This document shows positions 15,811 to 23,884 of a DNA stretch of 64,000 bases, one piece after another. A program made the position numbers and the translations under genes. Location: assembly GCF_030441895.1 (NCBI RefSeq), contig NZ_JARJAS010000004.1; one strand, given 5' to 3'. Each line of letters opens with the position of its first letter. Within the stretch, counting starts at the first letter, position 1. This DNA is from Enterococcus_D entomosocium (GTDB lineage Bacteria; Bacillota; Bacilli; Lactobacillales; Enterococcaceae). The notes beneath the pieces are model-generated. The model did no database searches and was not told the DNA's origin. It worked only from the letters and a program-made list of their open reading frames with translations.

Positions 15811-16791
15811 ATGGCAACGATTAAAGATATTGCACAACAGGCTGGCGTCTCGCCAGCCACTGTATCACGGGTGCTGAATTACGATTCAGATTTATCGGTC
15901 AGCTCTGAAACCAAAGAGAAAATTTTTAAAGCCGCAGAAGCACTCAATTACACAAAACACAAAAAAAAGAGTCAGCCGGAAACCAGTAGTATACGCTTGA
16001 TCCAATGGTTTGATACCGAGGAAGAATTAGCGGATCTTTACTACTTAGCCATCCGTATTGGGATTGAAAACAAAACCGAAGAATTAGGGATCCGTTTGCT
16101 GAAAGAACCCTATGAAGGATTGTCTGATACCGCCGTCGATGGAACGATCGCGCTAGGGAAATTCGATGATCACCAGATTCGTCAATTGAAAAAAAGCCAA
16201 TCCAATTTGTTGATGGTCGATTTTGATGCATTGGCCCAGGGCGTCAATTCTCTGGTGGTGGACTTTCAACAAGCGGTCGATTTAGTGATCGATGACTTTA
16301 TTGCAAAAGGCCACCAAAGGATCGGCTTGTTATCAGGCGTTGAGTTTACCAAGGACCATCACCAAGAAATCGAAGACCCTCGGCGCCGGATTTTTGAGGA
16401 ACGGCTCCGTCGGTTGAAGTTGCACCACCCGCAATATCATCTCAACGCACCGTTTACAGTAGAGGGCGGTTATGAGGCGATGAAAGAGTATTTGCAGCAA
16501 AACAAAGAGTTGCCAAGTGCCTTATTTGCTTCCAGTGATGCCTTAGCGATTGGCGCTATGCGTGCTTTGCAAGAAAAAAACATCAAGATTCCTGAGGAGA
16601 TCGCAATTATCGGCTTCAATGATGTCAGTGTCGCAAAGTACGTCTTTCCGACTCTGTCAACCATCAAAGTTCATACGGAATGGCTGGGGGAGCTGGCAGT
16701 GACGACCTTGCTGGATATCATTACGAATGCGGCACCCGTTCCTCGCAAAGTTACGATCGCAACGGAGCTGATTACGCGCCAATCTTCTTAG
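15811..16791 (+). CDS. galR: LacI-family transcriptional regulator, galactose operon repressor
   Basis: 326 residues. The N-terminal helix-turn-helix ATIKDIAQQAGVSPATVSRVLNYD and the hinge helix region are canonical LacI/GalR. The effector domain follows with GLLSGVEFTKDHH, ALFASSDALAIGAMRAL and IIGFNDVSVAKYVFPTLST. It is the last gene of the gal operon, with AAAGGAGGCTGG before its ATG, so it would control its own expression through the palindromic operator at 12041-12070. The effector is presumably galactose or a phosphorylated derivative (inference). Confidence 0.93.
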   Translation: MATIKDIAQQAGVSPATVSRVLNYDSDLSVSSETKEKIFKAAEALNYTKHKKKSQPETSSIRLIQWFDTEEELADLYYLAIRIGIENKTEELGIRLLKEPYEGLSDTAVDGTIALGKFDDHQIRQLKKSQSNLLMVDFDALAQGVNSLVVDFQQAVDLVIDDFIAKGHQRIGLLSGVEFTKDHHQEIEDPRRRIFEERLRRLKLHHPQYHLNAPFTVEGGYEAMKEYLQQNKELPSALFASSDALAIGAMRALQEKNIKIPEEIAIIGFNDVSVAKYVFPTLSTIKVHTEWLGELAVTTLLDIITNAAPVPRKVTIATELITRQSS

Positions 16792-16870
16792 CAACCAGTT
16801 GAATCATCGGAGGATACCGTTACACACGTCAACTGAGTTTTAATGGATTAAAAAAAAATGAATATCGCCT

Positions 16871-16941
16871 TACCCGAACCTTTAAACAGCCTCGCTGGTT
16901 TGCAACTGCAGCCGTGCTTGCTTTTTTCAAAGGTTCGGGTA
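16871..16941. other. Structured intergenic element with a possible three-way junction
   Basis: TACCCGAACCTTT (16871-16883) and AAAGGTTCGGGTA (16929-16941) make a perfect 13-bp stem. The 45 bases between hold two further hairpins: CAGC/GCTG with a three-base loop (16887-16897), and GCAA...TTGC enclosing GCA/TGC around a GCCG tetraloop (16902-16921). A T-run (GCTTTTTTT) lies only 10 or more bases further on, so it is not a standard terminator. A weaker hairpin CAGTTGA/TCAACTG occupies 16796-16835. No gene lies in 16792-17054. Confidence 0.6.
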
Positions 16942-17054
16942 TTGTTGTCCTATTGCTTTTTTTCTAAACGCAGGCATCTTTTTGGAGACTTGGTTGGGCA
17001 TTTGATTAGAATATGGTAGAATATGAGAGAGTTTTTTGAATGGGGAGAAGATAG

Positions 17055-17780
17055 ATGAAAACATTAGCGATTGATACCTCAAACCAGACACTGGCGGTTG
17101 CGGTAGTCGATGGTCAAGAAGTGTTGGGACAAAGCCAGACGATGGCGATCAAAAACCACAGCACAGCATTGATGCCTGCCATTGATGGATTGATGCAGGC
17201 GGTGGGGATGGCCCCTAAAGAGCTGGAGCAAATCGTTGTTGCGAAAGGTCCTGGTTCGTATACAGGTTTGCGAATCGGCGTCACAACAGCAAAAACGCTG
17301 GCGCAAACATTGAACATCCCGCTGATTGGTGTTTCTAGTTTGAAAGCAGTCGCTGCCAATTGTGTGGGCGTATCGCAAGTGATCGTGCCGTTGTTTGACG
17401 CTCGCCGTCAAAATGTCTACGCAGGTGCCTACCAATGGCATAATGGGACCTTAGAAAAAAGGATCAAAGACCAGCATATCTCACTGTCTGAATTATTGAC
17501 CCAGCTAAAAGCAGTCGATGGTCAAGAAGTGCTATTTGTCGGCGCCGATACCATCAAATTTAAAGACATGATTGAGGCGGAACTGCCGACAGCCCATATC
17601 AATCAAGTGTCGTTATGGAATTACCCGAATGGCGTTGTTTTAGCTGCTCTTGCGAAAGAAGAAGCGCCGGTCGCTTCGATCCATGGTTTTGTACCAGACT
17701 ATTTAAAATTAGTTGAAGCCGAAGAAAAATGGTTAGCCTCGCATGAACCGGGAGTGGATGCCTATGTTGAAAAAATTTAA
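17055..17780 (+). CDS. tsaB: tRNA t6A37 threonylcarbamoyltransferase complex subunit TsaB
   Basis: 241 residues. The ASKHA-fold start MKTLAIDTSNQTLAVAVVD and the VVAKGPGSYTGLRIGV motif identify TsaB (formerly YeaZ). It is the scaffold partner of TsaD in making N6-threonylcarbamoyladenosine at position 37 of ANN-reading tRNAs. GGGGAG precedes the ATG. It overlaps the next gene by 17 bases, starting the tsaB-rimI-rimI-tsaD operon. Confidence 0.95.
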   Translation: MKTLAIDTSNQTLAVAVVDGQEVLGQSQTMAIKNHSTALMPAIDGLMQAVGMAPKELEQIVVAKGPGSYTGLRIGVTTAKTLAQTLNIPLIGVSSLKAVAANCVGVSQVIVPLFDARRQNVYAGAYQWHNGTLEKRIKDQHISLSELLTQLKAVDGQEVLFVGADTIKFKDMIEAELPTAHINQVSLWNYPNGVVLAALAKEEAPVASIHGFVPDYLKLVEAEEKWLASHEPGVDAYVEKI

Positions 17781-18306
17781 AACGATGACGGGAAAGCTGG
17801 CTCTTTTCCGTCAGATTCAATACCCAGAGCGTAAAAAAGAGATACGAGGGGAAACGTACGTTGTTCGTGAATTAGTCGGAGATGACATTAAAGAGCTGCT
17901 GCAGGTGGAGCGTCTCGTGTATGCTGGGGAACTGCCTTGGACCAAGAGCGCCTTTTTGTCAGAACTTTATTCACGGGTCAAACATCTTTATTTGGGCATC
18001 TTGCATAATGAGCGGATGATTGGGTTTATCGGGGTGCGGATTTTAGGCGCTGATGCCCATATCACCAATATCGCGATCATTCCTGATTATCAAGGAAAAG
18101 GGATCGGTTCTTTCTTGCTAGGAGAAATCGAACGTTATGCAAGGAAAAACAAATGCGACCGTTTGACATTAGAAGTGCGCCTGGGCAATCGTGATGCGCA
18201 ACGTTTGTATCGGACCCTCGGGTTTGTTTCACAGGCGATCAAAACGGCGTACTACACCGAAGGCAATGAAGACGCATTGGATATGGTGAAATTTTTAAAT
18301 GACTAA
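17764..18306 (+). CDS. GNAT acetyltransferase, RimI-like (first copy)
   Basis: 180 residues from ATG 17764, which has GGGAG nine bases upstream inside tsaB. The acetyl-CoA site is IIPDYQGKGIGSFLLGEIE, followed by LTLEVRLGNRDAQRLYRTLGF, the V/RxxQ-type RimI signature. It begins with a basic extension MLKKFKTMTGKLALFRQIQ not found in typical RimI. RimI acetylates the N-terminus of ribosomal protein S18. Two RimI-like genes sit in tandem here and the true RimI may be either. Confidence 0.88.
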   Translation: MLKKFKTMTGKLALFRQIQYPERKKEIRGETYVVRELVGDDIKELLQVERLVYAGELPWTKSAFLSELYSRVKHLYLGILHNERMIGFIGVRILGADAHITNIAIIPDYQGKGIGSFLLGEIERYARKNKCDRLTLEVRLGNRDAQRLYRTLGFVSQAIKTAYYTEGNEDALDMVKFLND

Positions 18307-18772
18307 CGAACAAGCAGATCAAACGATCCCGACACCGCAAATGCTCTGGTCATTGGCGGATCAGAGCTATCCCTTTGGCTCGCCTTGGAATCTGCAGCAA
18401 TTTCAGCAAGATTTGCAAAACAGCAACAGTCGCTATTTGTTTCGTTATGGAAAAACCAACCAAGAGCTGATTGGGTTTCTCTGTTTTCAGCAAGTGCTGG
18501 ATGAAGCAGAGCTGTTTAATGTAGCGGTTTTACCAGCATATCAAGGGCATGGTTCGGCGAAAGAATTGTTGAAACAAATGGAATCGCTCGTGGAACAAAC
18601 CGATGGTCGGCGGATCTATCTTGAAGTACGTGTGTCGAATTTACAAGCACAGGCCCTTTATTTGCGCATGGGCTATACGGTCATCGGTCGTAGAAAAAAA
18701 TATTACAGTCATCCTGAAGAGGATGCGTTGATTATGGAAAAGAAAGTAGGCGGAAAAAAATCAAATGAATGA
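18299..18772 (+). CDS. GNAT acetyltransferase, RimI-like (second copy)
   Basis: 157 residues. The acetyl-CoA motif VLPAYQGHGSAKELLKQME has a less regular Q/RxxGxG/A (QGHGSA), and it is followed by IYLEVRVSNLQAQALYLRMGY. The N-terminal MLWSLADQSYPFGSPWNLQQF contains the hydrophobic substrate-binding element usual in RimI. It overlaps the previous gene by eight bases and tsaD by eight bases, so all four genes are translationally coupled. Confidence 0.88.
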   Translation: MTNEQADQTIPTPQMLWSLADQSYPFGSPWNLQQFQQDLQNSNSRYLFRYGKTNQELIGFLCFQQVLDEAELFNVAVLPAYQGHGSAKELLKQMESLVEQTDGRRIYLEVRVSNLQAQALYLRMGYTVIGRRKKYYSHPEEDALIMEKKVGGKKSNE

Positions 18773-19784
18773 ATTGATTTTAGCCATTGAAAGCAGTTGT
18801 GATGAAACCAGTGTGGCAGTGATTAAAAACGGCGACACCATTTTAAGTAACATTGTTGCTTCGCAGATCAAGAGCCACCAGCGCTTCGGCGGTGTCGTAC
18901 CAGAAGTCGCTAGTCGTCACCATGTCGAACAGATTACTTTGTGCATCGACGAAGCATTGACCCAAGCCAACACACAACCAGAAGAATTATCAGCCGTGGC
19001 TGTCACCTATGGTCCAGGGTTGGTTGGGGCACTGTTGATTGGGCTTTCTGCAGCGAAAGCCTTTGCGTGGGCCCACAGCTTACCGCTGATTCCGGTCAAT
19101 CACATGGCAGGACATATTTATGCAGCTCGCCTAGTGAAGCCATTGGTTTTTCCTTTAATGGCATTATTGGTCAGCGGCGGCCACACCGAATTGGTGTATA
19201 TGGCAGAAGATGGTTCTTTTGAGATCATCGGAGAAACGAGAGATGATGCCGCTGGTGAAGCCTATGACAAAGTTGGTCGAGTTCTCGGTTTGCCTTATCC
19301 TAGTGGGAAAGAAATTGATCGCCTTGCACATCTAGGTAGTGATACGTATCACTTTCCTCGAGCAATGATGCAAGAAGATAATTTTGATTTTAGTTTCAGT
19401 GGCTTGAAGAGTTCCTTTATCAACTTTGTGCATAATACACAGCAAAGAGAGGAAGCATTGTCAGTAGAAAATCTAGCAGCCAGTTTTCAAGCCAGCGTAG
19501 TCGAAGTATTGGTTCACAAAACAGTGCGGGCATGCCAAGCCTATCCGGTAAAACAACTGATCGTCGCTGGCGGGGTCGCCGCGAATCAAGGCTTGCGTGA
19601 CGCTTTACAAAAAGCAATGCAGGAATTGCCGGAGGTAGAACTGTTGATTCCACCGTTGCGCCTTTGCGGAGATAATGCGGCCATGATTGGTGCCTATGCC
19701 CATGTTGCGTTGAAAAAGCAGCACCTAGCAGACCTTTCATTGAATGCTGATCCAAGTGTCAGCTTTGCCCATAGGATTTCTTAA
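18765..19784 (+). CDS. tsaD: tRNA t6A37 threonylcarbamoyltransferase catalytic subunit TsaD
   Basis: 339 residues. The metal-binding HMAGH motif is at residues 113-117, the ASKHA nucleotide site includes LALLVSGGHTELV and GVAANQGLRDAL, and the family signature AVTYGPGLVGALLIG is intact. It transfers the threonylcarbamoyl group from TC-AMP to tRNA A37 together with TsaB and TsaE. It is the last gene of its operon and is followed by a strong terminator. Confidence 0.97.
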   Translation: MNELILAIESSCDETSVAVIKNGDTILSNIVASQIKSHQRFGGVVPEVASRHHVEQITLCIDEALTQANTQPEELSAVAVTYGPGLVGALLIGLSAAKAFAWAHSLPLIPVNHMAGHIYAARLVKPLVFPLMALLVSGGHTELVYMAEDGSFEIIGETRDDAAGEAYDKVGRVLGLPYPSGKEIDRLAHLGSDTYHFPRAMMQEDNFDFSFSGLKSSFINFVHNTQQREEALSVENLAASFQASVVEVLVHKTVRACQAYPVKQLIVAGGVAANQGLRDALQKAMQELPEVELLIPPLRLCGDNAAMIGAYAHVALKKQHLADLSLNADPSVSFAHRIS

Positions 19785-19792
19785 GATGATTG

Positions 19793-19824
19793 CACCTAAG
19801 ATCCGTTCTTAGGTGTTTTTTTTG
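19793..19824 (+). terminator. Rho-independent terminator after tsaD
   Basis: CACCTAAGA pairs perfectly with TCTTAGGTG around a five-base loop and is followed by nine T. Confidence 0.92.
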
Positions 19825-19920
19825 TTTCATTTATGAGCAAACAGAAGATATAGTTGTATTATATTTCATTATTTGATATTATGATGTATATTTATTAATT
19901 ATTTGAGAGGCGGGTATGCA

Positions 19921-20934
19921 ATGACATCAGTTTTTAAAGGACGCAGTTTTTTAGCAGAGAAAGATTTCACAAAAGAAGAACTGCAATATTTAATTGATTT
20001 TTCCCAGCACTTAAAAGGGATGAAAGCCAACAATCAACCACATCGCTACTTAGAAGGAAAAAATATTGCGCTTTTGTTTGAAAAGAATTCAACACGGACG
20101 CGAGCAGCCTTTACGGTTGCAGCGGTGGATTTGGGGGCGCATCCGGAATTTTTAGGGGCCAATGATATTCAGTTGGGGTCTAAAGAATCCGTTGAAGATA
20201 CCGCCAAAGTATTCGGACGCATGTTTGACGGGATCGAGTTTCGCGGCTTTAGCCAACAGGTCGTCGAAGATCTGGCCAACTATTCAGGCGTGCCTGTTTG
20301 GAATGGCTTAACGGATGACTGGCATCCAACACAAATGATCGCTGACTTTTTAACCATTCAAGAAAACTTCGGTGAACTGACTGGCTTGACCATCGCATAC
20401 TGTGGGGATGGGCGCAACAATGTCGCCAATTCTTTGTTAGTGACGAGTGCGATTTTAGGGGTCAATATTCATGTCGTCACCCCGAAGGCCTTGCAGCCAG
20501 AAGCAAACATTATCGAACAAGCACAAGCCTATGCTCAGCACTCTGGCGCAAAGATCCTGGTGACGGATGACGTGGATCAAGGTGTTTTAGGCGCTGATGT
20601 CGTGTATACCGATGTTTGGGTTTCAATGGGCGAAGAAGAAAAATTTCAAGAGCGGATCGAACAGCTGCTGCCTTATCAAGTAAACCAATCGTTGATGGAA
20701 AAAACGCAAAATGACCAAGTGATTTTTATGCACTGTTTACCGGCTTTTCATGATGAACAAACTATTTATGGCAAAAAAGCAGCGCAGGCTTATGGGATTT
20801 CTGAGATGGAAGTCACTGACGAGGTCTTTCGTAGCAAGTATGCTCGTCAATTTGATCAAGCCGAAAATCGTTTGCACTCAATCAAAGCGATCATGGCAGT
20901 GACTGCCGGGGATCTATTTATTCCTAAAGTATAA
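19921..20934 (+). CDS. argF: Ornithine carbamoyltransferase
   Basis: 337 residues from ATG 19921; an in-frame TTG 18 bases earlier is less likely. The carbamoyl-phosphate site STRTR is at residues 57-61, with DDWHPTQMIADF and IFMHCLPAFHD as the other substrate loops, and the EVTDEVFRSKYARQFDQAENR block common to enterococcal enzymes. It joins ornithine and carbamoyl phosphate to give citrulline, or works in reverse in arginine catabolism. No arcA or arcC flanks it, so biosynthetic (argF) versus catabolic (arcB) use is unresolved. The A/T-rich 100 bases upstream may hold ARG boxes but none is clear. Confidence 0.9.
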   Translation: MTSVFKGRSFLAEKDFTKEELQYLIDFSQHLKGMKANNQPHRYLEGKNIALLFEKNSTRTRAAFTVAAVDLGAHPEFLGANDIQLGSKESVEDTAKVFGRMFDGIEFRGFSQQVVEDLANYSGVPVWNGLTDDWHPTQMIADFLTIQENFGELTGLTIAYCGDGRNNVANSLLVTSAILGVNIHVVTPKALQPEANIIEQAQAYAQHSGAKILVTDDVDQGVLGADVVYTDVWVSMGEEEKFQERIEQLLPYQVNQSLMEKTQNDQVIFMHCLPAFHDEQTIYGKKAAQAYGISEMEVTDEVFRSKYARQFDQAENRLHSIKAIMAVTAGDLFIPKV

Positions 20935-20999
20935 AAATAAAATTTTTGAAAAATGCCAGAATCTCGCTAGCCAAACAAACATTTCTTTGCTATACTTTC

Positions 21000-21236
21000 T
21001 GGGAAGTAAATAGCCTTGATTTGATGAAACAAGAGAAGTAGCGATTCGAGTATCAGTTAGCGAGTTCGGGGTGGTGGAAGCCGAATTGATCAGATTGTGA
21101 AACGCACTTGTGAGAATTTGCCAAGCAAACGGAATTCTGCCGTTATCAGAAAAAAGTGGGTCCGAAAAGGACAATCAGAGTGGTACCGCGGGAAATCTCG
21201 TCTCTAGTGCATGTTATGCGCTAGAGGCTTTTTTTG
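21000..21236 (+). ncRNA. T-box riboswitch controlling argS
   Basis: The T-box core TGGTACCGCGG lies at 21181-21191, just before a terminator hairpin CTCTAGTGC/GCGCTAGAG with a seven-T run ending at 21236. A stem I region (about 21035-21120) has an AGTA element at 21049-21052, the GGTGG segment at 21071-21076, and the triplet CGC at 21103-21105 followed by A. CGC is an arginine codon and fits the downstream arginyl-tRNA synthetase. AACGG/CCGTT at 21128-21144 may be stem III. Uncharged tRNA-Arg should permit read-through. A TATACT element near 20991-20996 may be its promoter. Confidence 0.92.
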
Positions 21237-21336
21237 TTTTTATCAATCATTTCTTGCGTTAAAAACATACAGCTGTTTGCTTGCTTCAAACAACGTTTCA
21301 TCAAAACATGGGCTCAGTCATTATAGGAGGGATACT

Positions 21337-23028
21337 ATGAATAACAAAGAAATCGTCGCACAAGCGATCCATCAAGTAGTAAAAGAAGATCTATCGATCG
21401 AACAAGTTCAGCAATTACTGGAAAATCCAAAGTCAGCCGACCATGGGGATGTGGCATTCCCAGCCTTCTCGCTAGCAAAAGTCTATCGGAAAGCGCCGCA
21501 GCAAATTGCCGCAGACTTAGCAGAAAAAATCGATCAAGCGTCTTTTGAAAAAATTGAAGTGGTCGGTCCGTATTTAAACTTCTTTATGGATAAAAAAGCA
21601 ATCTCTGCCCACGTCTTAGAGCTGGTTCTCAAAGAAAAAAATCATTTTGGCGATCAAACCATCGGCAATCAGCAAGCAGTACCCATCGATATGTCTTCAC
21701 CAAATATTGCCAAACCCATCTCAATGGGGCATTTGCGTTCCACTGTGATCGGTAACTCGATCGGCTTTATTTTAGAAAAAATCGGTTACCAGCCAATTCG
21801 CATCAACCATTTAGGCGACTGGGGCACACAATTTGGGAAATTGATCGTGGCCTATAAAAAATGGGGGTCAGAAGAAGCGGTCAAAGCGGAACCAATCAAC
21901 GAACTGTTGCGTTTGTATGTTGATTTTCATGAAGCAGCCGAGACAGATAAGCAATTAGAAGATGATGCGAGAGCTTGGTTCAAGAAACTAGAAGATGGTG
22001 ACCAAGAAGCAATGGATTTGTGGCAATGGTTCCGTGATGAATCATTAAAAGAATTCAATAAAATCTATGATATGTTGGAAGTTTCCTTTGATTCATTGAA
22101 TGGCGAAGCTTTCTATAATGATAAAATGACAGAAGTCGTGGAATTATTAGAAGAAAAACACTTGCTAAAAGAAGACCAAGGGGCAGAGATCGTTGATTTG
22201 GCTGCCTATGACTTAAATCCGGCGTTGATCCGTAAGTCCGATGGTGCGACCCTTTACATCACAAGGGATATGGCTGCAGCACTTTACCGCAAACGGACCT
22301 ACAATTTTGCAAAATCATTGTACGTGGTAGGGAATGAACAAAGTTATCACTTCAAACAATTAAAAGCTGTTTTGAAGGAAATGGGCTTTGAGTGGGCAGA
22401 TGATATGACCCACGTACCATTTGGGTTGATCACCAAAGATGGGAAAAAATTGTCTACAAGAAAAGGCAAGATCGTTCTTTTGGAAGAAGTATTGAATGAA
22501 GCGATCGATTCAGCGAAAGAACAAATCACTGAAAAGAACCCAACACTTGAAAACAAAGAAGAAGTAGCAAAACAAGTCGGTGTCGGGGCAGTCGTTTTCC
22601 ACGATTTGAAAAATGACCGTTTGAATAATTTCGACTTTACGCTAGAAGAAGTCGTCCGTTTTGAAGGAGAGACCGGACCATACGTGCAATACTCTCATGC
22701 CCGTGCCATGAGCATTCTTGAAAAAGCCAACTTTGATCCCGCTGCTGTCAGCAGTCTGGCGTTGGCAGACGCTGAGAGCTGGGAAGTTATCAAATTGATT
22801 CAGCGCTACCCAGAAACGGTCATGCAAGCGGCGGAAAAATATGAACCATCCGTCATTGCCAAACATGCCATCAAGTTGGCACAAGCCTTTAACAAGTATT
22901 ATGCCAATGTCAAAATCTTAGCCGAAGATACGGAAAAAGACGCACGTCTAGCTCTTGTTTATGCAGTAACTACTCTATTGAAAGAAGATTTACGGTTGCT
23001 TGGTTTACACGCACCCGACAAAATGTAA
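21337..23028 (+). CDS. argS: Arginine--tRNA ligase
   Basis: 563 residues from ATG 21337, preceded by AGGAGGGATACT. The frame extends upstream into the T-box, but that part is leader. Class I signatures are present: HIGH as GHLRS within MSSPNIAKPISMGHLRS, and the KMSK region as KKLSTRKGKI. The Arg-tRNA-synthetase N-terminal additional domain begins the protein and the anticodon-binding DALR domain ends it. It charges tRNA-Arg and is controlled by the T-box directly upstream. Confidence 0.97.
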   Translation: MNNKEIVAQAIHQVVKEDLSIEQVQQLLENPKSADHGDVAFPAFSLAKVYRKAPQQIAADLAEKIDQASFEKIEVVGPYLNFFMDKKAISAHVLELVLKEKNHFGDQTIGNQQAVPIDMSSPNIAKPISMGHLRSTVIGNSIGFILEKIGYQPIRINHLGDWGTQFGKLIVAYKKWGSEEAVKAEPINELLRLYVDFHEAAETDKQLEDDARAWFKKLEDGDQEAMDLWQWFRDESLKEFNKIYDMLEVSFDSLNGEAFYNDKMTEVVELLEEKHLLKEDQGAEIVDLAAYDLNPALIRKSDGATLYITRDMAAALYRKRTYNFAKSLYVVGNEQSYHFKQLKAVLKEMGFEWADDMTHVPFGLITKDGKKLSTRKGKIVLLEEVLNEAIDSAKEQITEKNPTLENKEEVAKQVGVGAVVFHDLKNDRLNNFDFTLEEVVRFEGETGPYVQYSHARAMSILEKANFDPAAVSSLALADAESWEVIKLIQRYPETVMQAAEKYEPSVIAKHAIKLAQAFNKYYANVKILAEDTEKDARLALVYAVTTLLKEDLRLLGLHAPDKM

Positions 23029-23030
23029 CA

Positions 23031-23073
23031 AAAAAAGCTGTGCTTCTTGTTTCGACAAGGGCACAGCTTTTTT
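23031..23073. terminator. Bidirectional terminator between argS and argR
   Basis: AAAAAAGCTGTGC pairs with GCACAGCTTTTTT around a 17-base loop. The A-run and T-run allow it to work for argS and for the convergent argR. Confidence 0.9.
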
Positions 23074-23113
23074 GTAGTGAAGAATGCAGCTAGATCCTAT
23101 AGCTGTTTTTGCG

Positions 23114-23584
23114 CTATAAGACCGCGTGGTTTCTGATAAATTGATAAAAAGTTTCAGCGTCTTCGTCGCTGCGGGAAATCACCGCTACTGTATCAAAGCC
23201 CGCCAACGAGCAAACTTTTTCTGGCATGGTCACTTCATCGATCGCTGCCGAAAGCAAAGGCGCATTGTCCGCAACGGTATGGATCAAGGTCATGAATTGC
23301 ACACGATCTACTTTAGTGACAACGTCTTCGATCATCTGTATCAAACGCTGCTCTTCTTCTTTTTCATCCTCAGAAGCTTGCATTCCTTGAAAAATGACAA
23401 ACTTTGTCTGACCTGACTCATCGGGCACTTTCACGATTTTCAAATCACGAATATCGCGAGAAATAGTCGCTTGCGTGGCGGAGACGCCTTGGACTTCCAA
23501 TTGCTGCAATAATTCTTCTTGCGTGCGTACAGTATGTTCAGTAATGATTTGTCTAATAAGTAAATGGCGATCAGCTTTTCGCAT
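23114..23584 (-). CDS. argR: ArgR/AhrC-family arginine repressor with an altered arginine-binding motif
   Basis: 156 residues. The winged-helix DNA-binding domain is typical: TQEELLQQL and VSATQATISRDIRDLKIVKV, with the Ser-Arg pair at 42-43. The C-terminal oligomerisation domain aligns with the family, but the usual arginine-binding GTIAGDDT motif reads SLAGFDT at 126-132, so Phe130 replaces the first of the two aspartates. Arginine sensing may be weakened or lost, or it may act with a second ArgR encoded elsewhere, as known in lactic acid bacteria that carry two. It is convergent with argS and likely acts on arginine genes such as argF. Confidence 0.92.
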   Translation of the reverse strand: MRKADRHLLIRQIITEHTVRTQEELLQQLEVQGVSATQATISRDIRDLKIVKVPDESGQTKFVIFQGMQASEDEKEEEQRLIQMIEDVVTKVDRVQFMTLIHTVADNAPLLSAAIDEVTMPEKVCSLAGFDTVAVISRSDEDAETFYQFIRNHAVL

Positions 23585-23723
23585 AGGTAAACTCCTTTAA
23601 GCATGATTGATTAAGTCAGCCTTATCATAGCAGATAACGCCGAAAAAACCTAGATATTATAAGAAAAGATTTAGAGTGTTAAAAAAAGATGGATCGTGAA
23701 TCGTAGTTTTTCATTTGAATCAG

Positions 23724-23752
23724 TTGCATTTCTTTTTTAGCTACTGTATACT
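23724..23752 (+). promoter_or_regulatory. rpsB promoter and long leader
   Basis: TTGCAT (23724-23729) and TATACT (23747-23752) are 17 bases apart. Transcription would begin near 23759, leaving an mRNA leader of about 125 bases before rpsB. The leader contains a short GCGTGAG/TCACGT hairpin at 23760-23777 and may mediate feedback by S2; this is inference. Confidence 0.72.
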
Positions 23753-23884
23753 GTTTAAGGCGTGAGTTTTTCACGTCAATCCCACATCTTGTTCCATCTG
23801 CGAAGCGGTGCTGATCGATTCAGTTCTTCAAGGAGTAAAAGAGCAAGAGAGGAAAACAAAAAACCAAATTGGAGGAAACACAAC

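Noticed and set aside
21211..21336. N-terminal extension of ArgRS
   Set aside because: It is the end of the T-box terminator and leader; the ribosome binding site and family start are at 21337.
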